Shown here: piece by piece, positions 1 to 7,820 of the stretch
Layout: every line of letters begins with the position of its first letter
Position numbering within the stretch: the first letter of the stretch is position 1
Origin: Chitinophagales bacterium
GTDB taxonomy: Bacteria > Bacteroidota > Bacteroidia > Chitinophagales > Chitinophagaceae
Assembly: GCA_015654495.1 (NCBI GenBank)
Contig: JAATGW010000559.1
Coordinates: 1 to 19,011, forward strand
Direction: 5' to 3'
DNA: 19,011 nt
Notes under the pieces: generated by a model
Told to the model about the DNA's origin: nothing
Databases searched by the model: none
What the model saw: only the letters and a program-made list of their open reading frames with translations
Program-made: the position numbers and the translations under genes

Positions 1-718
1 TCCGTCCGATTTCACGGATATCAAGTTGTTTATTTTTTAGTGAAAAAACAGAGGTGCGCGCAATCACCCGCAGTTTTTCTATTTGCGCAAGAGCGTTTAT
101 AATTTCTTCTGTTATACCATCACAAAAATAATCCTGATCGGGATCATTGCTCATATTTATAAAGGGCAGCACAGCAATATTGCCCGTACTCTCCGGTTCC
201 ATTCCGGTCACCGGTTCCGGCTCCTGATTACTGAGCAGCACCTGGTATGTTCTTAAAGGTGTTTTTACATTTTTCAGGACCTGTGTTTTAAGAAAAACCG
301 TTCTGAAATTTTTGTTGGAGATATTCTGATGAACCGTTTCTGAAACATAAATTGTTCCGGGTGCAGCTACTGACTGAATTCGTGAAGCAATGTTTACACC
401 ATCACCAAAAACATCATCGTTTTCAAATACCACTTCGCCAAGATGAACACCAATGCGCAGCTGAAAATTATTTTCTTCAATTGCACGTTCCTGTATCTGT
501 ATAGCAGCATTCACAGCGTCTGTAACCGTATTGAAACTTGCCAGCACCCCATCGCCGATTTCCTTGATCCATTTTCCATTGAATGATTCGATGATGGGTT
601 TTTGCAGGGCGCGGTTCCGGTTAAGCAATTCAAAAGCCTTTTCTTCATTGTTGCCCATCAATACAGTATAGCCGACAATATCGGTAAACATAATCACGGC
701 AAGCTGTCGGATAGCCAT
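1..718 (-). CDS. Class III adenylate cyclase with TolB-like domain (partial, C-terminus outside window)
   Basis: The frame opens with ATG at 718 and runs without a stop off the left edge, giving about 239 residues. Residues 5-115 form a class III nucleotide cyclase domain that would make cAMP from ATP. The metal-binding aspartates are visible as FTDIVG (D13) and EIGDG (D56). K52 and D102 sit at the adenine-selecting positions, and FGDGVNIASR supplies N109 and R113 for the transition state, so adenylate rather than guanylate cyclase is expected. From about residue 180 a TolB-like segment follows (IAVLPFINMS, then DYFCDGITEEII and RVIARTSVF). In Bacteroidota and proteobacteria this arrangement usually continues into TPR repeats, which would lie outside the window. 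There is no N-terminal signal or membrane segment, so it is probably cytosolic. The start lies 24 bp after the Fic gene's stop, so the two may be cotranscribed. Confidence 0.9.
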   Translation of the reverse strand, partial: MAIRQLAVIMFTDIVGYTVLMGNNEEKAFELLNRNRALQKPIIESFNGKWIKEIGDGVLASFNTVTDAVNAAIQIQERAIEENNFQLRIGVHLGEVVFENDDVFGDGVNIASRIQSVAAPGTIYVSETVHQNISNKNFRTVFLKTQVLKNVKTPLRTYQVLLSNQEPEPVTGMEPESTGNIAVLPFINMSNDPDQDYFCDGITEEIINALAQIEKLRVIARTSVFSLKNKQLDIREIGR

Positions 719-742
719 TGATGAACAATTGGATTTATTTAA

Positions 743-1843
743 TTATTGCCGGATGCTGATACTGTTTTTCTTTTTTTTGTTCGTTGTTTTTATCTGGTCC
801 GGAATTGCCGATTCTGTTTTCAGACTGCCAACATTCGTCAATATATCAATAAGGCCGGTATTAAAATAGTAGTTTTCTTTTCCCATCCTGTTTTTACTTA
901 GTATTCCTATCTCGCATAACTGATCCAGATAACGTCCTGCAGTTTTTCGGGCCACGTCTAAATCGGTTTTTATGTATTCAATTTTAGTGTAAGGATGTTT
1001 GAACAAACTATTTAACAGATCCTGACTATACAAATTTGGCAATTCAGATCTTATATTTTGCTTGTGAAGCTGCATTAATGATTTTATAGCGCGGATAATT
1101 GAGCTGGTCTGCAACGAAGTCTCCTCAACAGCAGTAAGCATATAAAGTATCCATGGCTCCCAATTATTGGTCTCCCTTGTTTGCTGTAACAATTTGTAAT
1201 AACCGGCTTTATTCTGATTGATATACCTGCTCAGGTAAAGTATGGGCAACTTCAAAAGTCCTTCTTTTACCAGGTAGAGGATGTTAATAATCCGGCCTGT
1301 TCTGCCATTGCCATCGTAAAAGGGATGTATGCTTTCAAACTGATGATGAATAACAGCCATTTTTACGATAGGATCTGTTTCTGCCTTCCCGGGTTCATTG
1401 ATAAATTGCTCAAGGTTACGCATCAATCTTACAATATCCTCATGCTTCTGGGGAGGCGTATATACTATTTCTCCGGTCTGCTCATTTTTCAGCGCAGTGC
1501 CCGGGAATTTACGGAAACCGGCATCGTTGTCTTCCAGCAGTGACTGTAGTTTGATAATACTATTTGATGTGAGCAGTCCTTTCTCCTTTACTTTTTTATA
1601 ACCGGCTTGCAGCGCCAGTACATAGTTATATACTTCTTTTGCTGCCAGGCTTGTGTATTTATCCGCCTGGCTGTCGCTGCTATACAGCTCATCGTGTGTT
1701 GTAACTATATTTTCGATGGCGGAACTGTCCTTTGCCTCCTGCAGAGCAAGGGTATTAATGATTATTGCTTCATTCGGCATGCTTTCAGCAATGCCATTAA
1801 GCCCGGCGAGCGCTGCCCTGGCAGTTGTAAGTTTTTTTAGCAC
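743..1843 (-). CDS. Fic family AMP-transferase, class II, with an upstream in-frame nonsense codon
   Basis: The protein carries the Fic active site HPFYDGNGRTGR (H173 to R184), which transfers AMP from ATP to hydroxyl groups of target proteins. An N-terminal inhibitory helix S-x-x-x-E-N (S40 to N45, E44) marks it as a class II, self-inhibited Fic protein. The C-terminal third (about residues 270-345) looks like a winged helix (VARKTAGRYLDQL), common in this architecture. The listed start is GTG at 1843, giving 366 residues, but it is doubtful. Two codons upstream is TAG (1847-1849), and beyond it the same frame reads LLPLSQELET, which resembles the normal Fic N-terminus that leads into AVLKKL. 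A possible original GTG start is at 1895-1897. The expected codon at the TAG is probably AAG (Lys). The gene is therefore either a recent nonsense mutant or makes a slightly shortened protein from the GTG. The cyclase gene follows closely. Confidence 0.88.
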   Translation of the reverse strand: MLKKLTTARAALAGLNGIAESMPNEAIIINTLALQEAKDSSAIENIVTTHDELYSSDSQADKYTSLAAKEVYNYVLALQAGYKKVKEKGLLTSNSIIKLQSLLEDNDAGFRKFPGTALKNEQTGEIVYTPPQKHEDIVRLMRNLEQFINEPGKAETDPIVKMAVIHHQFESIHPFYDGNGRTGRIINILYLVKEGLLKLPILYLSRYINQNKAGYYKLLQQTRETNNWEPWILYMLTAVEETSLQTSSIIRAIKSLMQLHKQNIRSELPNLYSQDLLNSLFKHPYTKIEYIKTDLDVARKTAGRYLDQLCEIGILSKNRMGKENYYFNTGLIDILTNVGSLKTESAIPDQIKTTNKKKKNSISIRQ

Positions 1844-1901
1844 CGCCTATGTCTCCAGTTCCTGAGAAAGCGGCAATAAGCGAATTTTAGCAGACACTGA
1901 T

Positions 1902-2010
1902 GAGGGTCATTTTAGCGAATATACGCCCATATCAACAGAACGTGGGTCATTTTTTTGATTTTTGGCCCACGTAATTTTTTTAGGGGTCAAATTCCTGATT
2001 TTTGACTCAT
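1902..2010. repeat. Three imperfect 29-bp palindromes at exact 40-bp spacing
   Basis: Units occupy 1902-1930, 1942-1970 and 1982-2010. Each begins with RKGGGTCA and the first two end in GCCCA (third: ACTCA), so each is an imperfect inverted repeat around an A/T-rich core. The middle unit is the best palindrome, with arms CGTGGGTCA (1941-1949) and TGGCCCACG (1963-1971). About 20 of 29 positions agree between neighbouring units. The array begins where recognisable Fic coding sequence ends (about 1897) and lies between fic and the rhomboid gene. Spaced GGGTCA/TGACCC repeats beginning with TG resemble the multiple terminal repeats of IS21-family transposons, but no istA or istB gene is present. 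It could also be an operator array for fic. The repeat structure is seen; the origin is inferred. Confidence 0.55.
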
Positions 2011-2042
2011 ATGCCGCCTTCACCCGGAACAGGCTATTGGAA

Positions 2043-3599
2043 TTATTCCGCATGCAGAAGTTCAGCTTCCTTCTTTAGCTGAGGAACCAGTATAAATCCG
2101 GCAATTATACCACCGGCCAATCCACCGATATGTGCTGCATTATCTATCCCGCCGGTAAATCCTAATAAGAGGTTGGCTCCGATAAATACTGCGGTACTAA
2201 CTAAAAATGATTTGCTGAATTCAGGCGAGAATATTTTACGAAGCATTAAAACGAGAAATACACCGTAGAGTCCGAAAATGGCACCTGAGGCACCAACACT
2301 TACTGTTGCATGATACCACCAGATGCTGGAGAGGCTTGCGAAAATGCCTGTTACCAGGTAAACAATTAAAAAGCGTTTTCTTCCTAAAAGGGGTTCGAGA
2401 AATATTCCTGCAAATAGCAATCCGGCCATATTAGCCACAAGATGCATAAGCCCCCCATGTAAAAAAATATTTGTGAGCAAACGCCACCATTGGCCTTCGA
2501 TTACGTATGGACGGTAGTTTCCACCCCAGTTTAAAAGATCATCTGCCCTGAATGAAACAAAACCCAATCCGGCGCATATCATACAGATATTCAAAAGCAG
2601 GTTCAGATTGATGATGATCGGAAGTACAAAATGGGCTTGATTTGGAATAAGCAAACCGAACATTTCTCTCCATTCATACGACTTTTCTGTTTCTCCTTTT
2701 TCCAGTTTCCTGACATTTGCCAGGTGTAATTTTGGAATTAAAAGCATGATAAACCACACAACCAGGCCAATTCCAAAAGATTTAAATATCCACCCGAATG
2801 AAGATCCGCTTCTTTCAGAAAACTGGTCTTTATGTTCAATAAAAGCAATAGGATCGTGATGACTGACCAGCTTACACTTCTTCATAGCTTCTGAATATCC
2901 CTCCCCATCGATGCTGTTTCCCGTCCTCTCGAGATACTCAAAATTTTGAAAACTGCTATTGTCAAAATCCAGCTGGCTTATTTCCGCAAAAGTTTTGAAA
3001 TGTTCCTGTTTTTCTTCGTCACTTAAACGATTACTAATGGTTTTAATATATTTCGTTCCGAGGAAAAAAGAACTTTCGCCTTTGATGGTATCTGCAGCTT
3101 TACATTGAACGGGCATCACGATATAAATCCTGAAATTCAAGTCGCTGCTGTATTTACCGCTGACGTCTGCGGTCGAATAGGTACCAATATTTGTCTTATC
3201 GATATAGTAGTTCTCAAGTGCATAATATTTGGTAAGTTTTTTTTCCTGGATCTCCGATATACAATCAAGCTTTGTCAGTTCTCCACTTGCTGTATCCAGC
3301 CAGTTCTGCGCAAGCATGGTCGGAATGGCAATTGTGAAGGAAGCGATAAACTGGAATGCAAAAGAAGCATTTTCCTTTGTAATGCGAAGTAATTTGAGAC
3401 GTGGTTTCAGCCAGATGAATATCGGAACCCATGGCAGCAGGAATGGAAGCCAAATTGAAATTATATCTTCTCTGAACGGATGATAATCATTCCTGACAAA
3501 CAACAGCCAGTTTAGCAATGTATAGCCGCCGATAAAACCAGCAGCGATGATGAGAAAGGGAATAAATATTAAAAAGATTTTTTGTTTTAAGTTTTTCAT
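2043..3599 (-). CDS. Rhomboid family intramembrane serine protease
   Basis: This 518-residue membrane protein cuts other membrane proteins within the bilayer. The rhomboid core is C-terminal, about residues 340-510. HGGLMHLVAN (H381, H386, N390) supplies the oxyanion-side residues, GASGAIFG holds the nucleophile S438, and NAAHIGG holds the catalytic H490. The protein is far longer than a minimal rhomboid of about 200 residues. Residues 1-100 contain three predicted membrane segments (about 9-34, 47-65, 80-97), followed by a soluble region of about 170 residues without recognised motifs and another membrane helix near 272-290. The ATG start at 3599 precedes a basic then hydrophobic start typical of an inner-membrane protein. 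It lies beyond the PUL terminator, so it is probably its own transcription unit. Its substrate cannot be told from the sequence. Confidence 0.94.
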   Translation of the reverse strand: MKNLKQKIFLIFIPFLIIAAGFIGGYTLLNWLLFVRNDYHPFREDIISIWLPFLLPWVPIFIWLKPRLKLLRITKENASFAFQFIASFTIAIPTMLAQNWLDTASGELTKLDCISEIQEKKLTKYYALENYYIDKTNIGTYSTADVSGKYSSDLNFRIYIVMPVQCKAADTIKGESSFFLGTKYIKTISNRLSDEEKQEHFKTFAEISQLDFDNSSFQNFEYLERTGNSIDGEGYSEAMKKCKLVSHHDPIAFIEHKDQFSERSGSSFGWIFKSFGIGLVVWFIMLLIPKLHLANVRKLEKGETEKSYEWREMFGLLIPNQAHFVLPIIINLNLLLNICMICAGLGFVSFRADDLLNWGGNYRPYVIEGQWWRLLTNIFLHGGLMHLVANMAGLLFAGIFLEPLLGRKRFLIVYLVTGIFASLSSIWWYHATVSVGASGAIFGLYGVFLVLMLRKIFSPEFSKSFLVSTAVFIGANLLLGFTGGIDNAAHIGGLAGGIIAGFILVPQLKKEAELLHAE

Positions 3600-3840
3600 G
3601 GATCAGGTGACTTCAATTTCTGGTTTCAGGTTAGCTAAATTTTCAGTTTAAATCGCCTGACAATTCAATCTAAACGATCAGGCATTTGTTCTGTTATAAA
3701 GCGGAAAGATAGCATCCTGGTTTTATAAAGCAAAGTTTTGGATAAAGATTAGATTGGTATTTAGTGAAAGATTGAAAAACACGGCATTATATTCAGCTTT
3801 TCCGTCAGATGACCGGTGCAGAATTAAAAGTTTTTCAGGG
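3600..3840. other. Intergenic region upstream of the rhomboid gene
   Basis: No gene is seen here. The stretch must contain the rhomboid gene's promoter, but I find no clear Bacteroidota -7 box (TAnnTTTG) on the minus strand. Two weak structures are present: an inverted repeat GCCTGA (3655-3660) and TCAGGC (3678-3683) with a 17-nt spacer, and a direct repeat TTATAAAGC at 3694-3702 and 3723-3731. Either could be a protein site or chance. The rest of the gap to 3908 holds the PUL terminator. Confidence 0.4.
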
Positions 3841-3880
3841 TTTTAAAAACAAAAAGCCATGCACCGCGGCGCATGGCTTT
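3841..3880 (-). terminator. Rho-independent terminator of the PUL operon
   Basis: A perfect 10-bp stem has arms AAAGCCATGC (3853-3862) and GCATGGCTTT (3871-3880) around an 8-nt GC-rich loop. Read on the minus strand, it is followed by a T-rich tail (TTGTTTTTAAAA, ending near 3841). It starts 28 bp after the stop of the last PUL gene (3909). Its place and polarity fit termination of the whole lipoprotein operon before the rhomboid gene. Confidence 0.82.
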
Positions 3881-3908
3881 ACAGATGCTCCTTATCCTCT
3901 TTTAAATA

Positions 3909-5201
3909 TTATCTTACCGGTGTTGGCCTTGTGGCAGTTAATGTCAATTCCTTTTTTAGCATTTTCCCTCCGTCAGATGTGAGGCGCAAATAATAATCCG
4001 CTGAACAGGAAGTACCATCTTCATCCAATGTTAAGAAACCTGATCCAGCCGGAATCATAGAAATATCCTCGGCAGTTTTTGCGATCTGGTTGCCTTCATT
4101 ATATTCATCAAACATAGATATATAAATTCCCTGACTTCCCAACCGGACCATATTGTAAAATTGTCGCCACATGAAATCTCCATGCGCGCGTTGCCTTTCC
4201 TGCAGATCACCCGGAAGAACACATGGCTGATAATCGATTCCGTTGCTTTTACAATAATCCATATCAAGCCGGTTGATCTGTCCAAAAAGCCTGTCAGATT
4301 CTGTGGCATTACCGATACGGCCCACCATCCATGGCGAAAGCATATTAAAAGCTTTATATGCTTTCAGAAAATTCGATCTTGAATCGCTGGTCTGGCTAAG
4401 CCAGTTTGTTGGAACGCCTCCAATGATATAGCATCCCTGATCTTTAAACCAGTTGATCACTTCAAGACAAACATCTGCATTCCAGGGATGATTGCTATCA
4501 TTAAAACCAAAGCCCCAGATACAAACTACCGGCTTTCCGTTTTGTTTTGCATATGCTGATGAGGTTATATATTTACTCATCTTGTTCGTCCAGTCTGTTT
4601 TGATTTCAGACTGCATATTTGTCCAGCCGCTTACATCATACATGATATAAAACTTACGCTGGTATTTTTCAGCAGCCGTTTTCACTTTTGCAGTAACCGC
4701 GTCGCGGATAGGACCTTCAATTCCATTAGGATTGAAACGTTGTAATGCAGCTGCATCGATATTGTATTGTTTCATCCATGAAAAATGAACATCGATTGTC
4801 TGATCACTGAAATTAGAAAAAAGCGTAGCCGGATCTCCATTACCTAATGCAGGATAATTAACGGGATATAAATGATCATAGTCCCGTACATCAGGCCAGG
4901 ATTTTATTCCGATAATATCCGGCGAAGGGGATTTCGACCAGTCGCGCGACCAGTGCCACCACAAATCCATAGGTGATCCATCACCTTTACATGCAAACCA
5001 TCCCTGGTATCCGGCCGTTATTTTCCCAACTACATCGCCTTCCGGGGACGGCCATACGATCTCTTCATCATCATCGTCATCATCACCACCACCTGGATCA
5101 GGGTTTTCATTTTTTGAACAAGCAGCAAATGTGATCGCCAACACGCATAGCCAAAATGGTATAAAAGAAAATTGCTTCAATGCACGAGTAATTGTAGCCA
5201 T
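3909..5201 (-). CDS. GH71/GH99-like surface lipoprotein (second copy)
   Basis: A 430-residue lipoprotein: the signal ends in TFAAC with lipidated C28, followed by a Gly-rich and acidic linker (D40-D45, E46, E47) that may aid surface export. The rest is a (beta/alpha)8-type glycosidase domain of the GH71/GH99-like group. Landmarks are AGYQGWFACKGDG, VHFSWMKQYNID, IMYDVSGW, CIWGFGFND and WMVGR. The segment FDEYNEGNQI (E366, E369) matches the FNEWHEG motif of GH99 endo-alpha-mannosidases, where the two glutamates are catalytic; the Trp and His are replaced by Tyr and Asn. Known relatives cut alpha-mannan (GH99) or alpha-1,3-glucan (GH71). Given the GH92 partner, endo-alpha-mannanase activity is the best guess but unproven. 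It starts 3 bp after the GH43 stop, so the two are translated together, and it is the last gene before the terminator. A divergent paralogue lies at 8050-9366. Confidence 0.85.
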   Translation of the reverse strand: MATITRALKQFSFIPFWLCVLAITFAACSKNENPDPGGGDDDDDDEEIVWPSPEGDVVGKITAGYQGWFACKGDGSPMDLWWHWSRDWSKSPSPDIIGIKSWPDVRDYDHLYPVNYPALGNGDPATLFSNFSDQTIDVHFSWMKQYNIDAAALQRFNPNGIEGPIRDAVTAKVKTAAEKYQRKFYIMYDVSGWTNMQSEIKTDWTNKMSKYITSSAYAKQNGKPVVCIWGFGFNDSNHPWNADVCLEVINWFKDQGCYIIGGVPTNWLSQTSDSRSNFLKAYKAFNMLSPWMVGRIGNATESDRLFGQINRLDMDYCKSNGIDYQPCVLPGDLQERQRAHGDFMWRQFYNMVRLGSQGIYISMFDEYNEGNQIAKTAEDISMIPAGSGFLTLDEDGTSCSADYYLRLTSDGGKMLKKELTLTATRPTPVR

Positions 5202-5204
5202 GCT

Positions 5205-6176
5205 TTATTCCTTTCCTTTTGTTTGAATGACCTTTTTTATAGTACCGTCATTCGTATAAAATAGTTTGTCAACACAAATGGATCGCAACCAGTCGTGTTT
5301 GGATACGGAGCTGTTATGATAAAATGCATAGGACTCACCTTTGTATTCCACGATAGATCCGTGATTGGTATAACTATCAGTGGGATCCATGTATACCCCC
5401 TTGTATTGCCATGGACCCAGCGGACTATTACTGATAGCATACCGCATCTGGTTATGGCGGCCGTTGTCGTCGTGATTATCTGAATAAGACAGGTAATAAA
5501 TTCCATTGCGTTTATGCACCCAGGTGGCCTCGTGAAAATCGATCAGTCCTTTCATTGGCTGCATTACCCCATCTATCTCCATCATATTTTCCTTCAGCCT
5601 TGCTCCTTTACAAACGCCACCTCCACCATAGTAGAAATATGCCTGGCCGTCATCATCCACAAAAACGCAGGGATCGATCAGCGATTCAAGTCCCTGTATA
5701 TATCCCTGCACGGTGAAATCACTTGCTGGTTTGCTGCTTGCGGCAACACCGATTTTCCAGGTGCTGTTCCATGGACTTCCAGAAGGGTGCGGAAAATAGA
5801 AATAGTATTTCCCGTTCTTGAATGCACAATCCGGCGCCCACATAAAATTGCCATCCGGTGTGCTCCAGGGAACCTGGCTTGCGCGTAGAATTTCACCATG
5901 ATCTTTCCAATGCACCATATCATCCGTTGAATAAACATGGTACTGATCCATCAAGTCACATCCGCGCGGTGGAGAAATATCGTGGGAAGGATATACATAC
6001 AATCTGCCGTCCGCCCAAACATGGGCTGAAGGATCAGCCATATACATATCCGTGATGAACGGATTTTTATGCTCTGTATCAAAAGCTGATGATTGCTTTT
6101 TCTCCTGCGCTTCTTTATGACAGGAACCCGAAACAAGCATAAGCCAGCCGCCTGCAATAAATAAATATTTCCACAT
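5205..6176 (-). CDS. GH43 family glycoside hydrolase lipoprotein
   Basis: A 323-residue lipoprotein (signal ending VSGSC, C19) with a single five-bladed beta-propeller domain of glycoside hydrolase family 43. The three acidic residues of the family are present: the general base D48 in MADPSAHVW, the pKa-modulating D168 in SLIDPCVF, and the general acid E216 in DFHEATW. H272 in TNHGSIVEY is also typical. GH43 enzymes usually remove beta-xylose or alpha-L-arabinofuranose. The length leaves no room for an accessory C-terminal beta-sandwich, so it is a single-domain enzyme. I cannot assign the subfamily. Within this PUL it may strip xylose or arabinose side chains from a mannan backbone, which is inference. 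It is coupled tightly to the following GH71/GH99-like gene (3 bp) and is separated from the preceding repeat lipoprotein by a 129-bp gap containing a hairpin. Confidence 0.86.
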   Translation of the reverse strand: MWKYLFIAGGWLMLVSGSCHKEAQEKKQSSAFDTEHKNPFITDMYMADPSAHVWADGRLYVYPSHDISPPRGCDLMDQYHVYSTDDMVHWKDHGEILRASQVPWSTPDGNFMWAPDCAFKNGKYYFYFPHPSGSPWNSTWKIGVAASSKPASDFTVQGYIQGLESLIDPCVFVDDDGQAYFYYGGGGVCKGARLKENMMEIDGVMQPMKGLIDFHEATWVHKRNGIYYLSYSDNHDDNGRHNQMRYAISNSPLGPWQYKGVYMDPTDSYTNHGSIVEYKGESYAFYHNSSVSKHDWLRSICVDKLFYTNDGTIKKVIQTKGKE

Positions 6177-6241
6177 AATAGTTACTGTTAGCTGAATACT
6201 GCCAATACAATTTTGTTAGTACATATAGAAATTCAAAAGAA

Positions 6242-6271
6242 ATGAAAGAAACCTGAACTGGTTTCTTTCAT
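6242..6271 (-). terminator. Intercistronic 12-bp hairpin, possible partial terminator or mRNA stabiliser
   Basis: Perfect arms ATGAAAGAAACC (6242-6253) and GGTTTCTTTCAT (6260-6271) enclose a 6-nt loop. On the minus strand it begins 35 nt after the repeat lipoprotein stop (6306) and is followed by a T-rich stretch (TTCTTTTGAATTTC). The stem is A/T-rich and the T tract is broken, so leaky termination or 3'-end protection of the upstream message is more likely than full termination. Confidence 0.5.
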
Positions 6272-6305
6272 GTTCTGCTAATGAACCTGCTAACCAAAAC
6301 GAAGT

Positions 6306-6755
6306 TTATTTTTCCTGAACGCGGATATCATCTATACCGACTTTCAGATCGGTATGCGTTTTATCTTTTGTCCAGAAATAAATGCGGAAAAAATTAAATC
6401 CTGCCGAAAGATCAGGCCCACCATCACCCGAAAGATTTGCTGTATCAAAATTCAGCAACATTTCATTCCAGCCATCATGAAGCGTAGGTATCAGTGTTTC
6501 CAGGTTCCATGAATATTCTTTCTTATCCGATTCACCGGAACTGGTTAATTCAATCTGACCATCAAGTTTCAGATCAGCTGCTCTTTCAACATAGAACCAG
6601 AATTTCAATTGACCGGTTTCTTTTGTTATTGTTGATTTGACTGCAGTAGGTCTTCTTTTGATGAAGTGGATATAATCTTCTCCGGTAATGATGGCACTGG
6701 TCAGAGAAGCGGTTCCTTCCTTCTTTTCAGTCTTGTCAACATTCTTTGGACCAGG
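6306..6755 (-). pseudogene. Third domain of the repeat lipoprotein, cut off by an in-frame TGA
   Basis: These 149 codons plus stop continue in the same frame as the lipoprotein gene at 6756-7976 and encode most of its third repeat. The break is a TGA at 6756-6758 (codon 407 of the full frame). The two sister repeats both have Gly there, in EIAGPGPKN, written GGG, so a single G-to-T change from GGA explains it. Beyond the TGA the repeat is intact: HFIKRRP, DGQIELTSSG, EYSWNL, FNFFRIYFW and GIDDIRV are all kept and the frame ends normally with TAA. The only start codons inside are TTG-type (for example 6608) and lack support, so this part is probably not made unless the TGA is an error or is read through. 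Confidence 0.8.
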
Positions 6756-7820
6756 TCATGCAATTTCCCAATCATCAAGTGCTTCAGCAGGATCAAAGGA
6801 AAGTGAGATCGTTTCTTTCTTCACAAAGCGCAGATAATCCACACCGACCTTCATGTCTGTATGCGTCTTATCATTTGTAAAGAGATAGATTCTGAAAAAA
6901 TTAAATGCATGAATATCCGGACCGCCATCACCGCCTTTATTTGCAGCACTGAAATTCAGGGTCATGTCATTCCATCCATCGTGCAGTGTTGGAATAATGC
7001 CATCAAGATTCCAGGAATATTCATTTTTGTCTGATTGACCTGAACTCGTCAACTCAATCTGGCCATCCATTTTCAACTCACTTACTCTTTCTATATATAA
7101 CCAGAATTTAAACTGGCCATTTGATTCTGTGAAACCCGGATCAACGATTGAAGGTCTGCGTTTTATGAAATGCATATAGTCTTCGCCTGTGATAATCGCA
7201 GTCATCAGCGAAGCAACTCCTTCTTTCTTATCTGTTTTGTCAACATTTTTCGGACCAGGTCCCGCAATTTCCCAATCATCGAGCGCATCCGCCGGATCAA
7301 ACATTATTGCTGCACTTGGTGGAGGCTCCGGGATTTTTCTGAACCGCAGATCGTCTACACCCACCTGCACATCAGCATGCGTTTTATCCTTTGTCCAGAA
7401 ATAGATCCGGAAAAAATTAAATGCATGAATATCCGGACCGCCATCTCCACCTTTTGCTGCTGTACTGAAATTCAATTTTATTTCATTCCATCCTGTTTGA
7501 AGGGTTGGAATTATTGAAGCCAGGTTCCATGAGTATTCATTTTTATCGGACTGGCCAGAGCTTGTCAGTTCAATTTGTCCATCATCATCTTTCAGTTTAG
7601 AAATATCTGAAACATAAAACCAGAAAACAAACTGGCCATCTGCTTCTGAAAGCTTAGGATCCACAGCCATGGGTCTGCGTTTGATGAAATGCATATAGTC
7701 TTCACCCGTAATGATGGCCGTCATTAATGAAGCTTCGCCTTCTTTCTTATTGGTTTTATCAACGTTCTTCGGCCCAGGCCCTGCAATTTCCCAATTATCA
7801 AGTGCTTCAGCAGGATCGAA
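6315..7820 (-). repeat. Three tandem ~480-bp coding repeats
   Basis: Repeat copies lie at about 7341-7820, 6825-7301 and 6315-6797, each coding for one ~160-residue domain of the lipoprotein. Nucleotide identity is high in the blocks around EIAGPGPKN, HFIKRRP and FNFFRIY, and lower between them. Copies 1 and 2 are more alike at the GGGGPDIHAFNFF-like block than copy 3, which reads GGPDLSAGFNFF. This indicates duplication within the gene and some divergence of the last copy. Confidence 0.85.

Noticed and set aside
1902..2010. CRISPR array
   Set aside because: Only three units, which are degenerate palindromes with 11-bp gaps, far too short for spacers, and no cas genes nearby.
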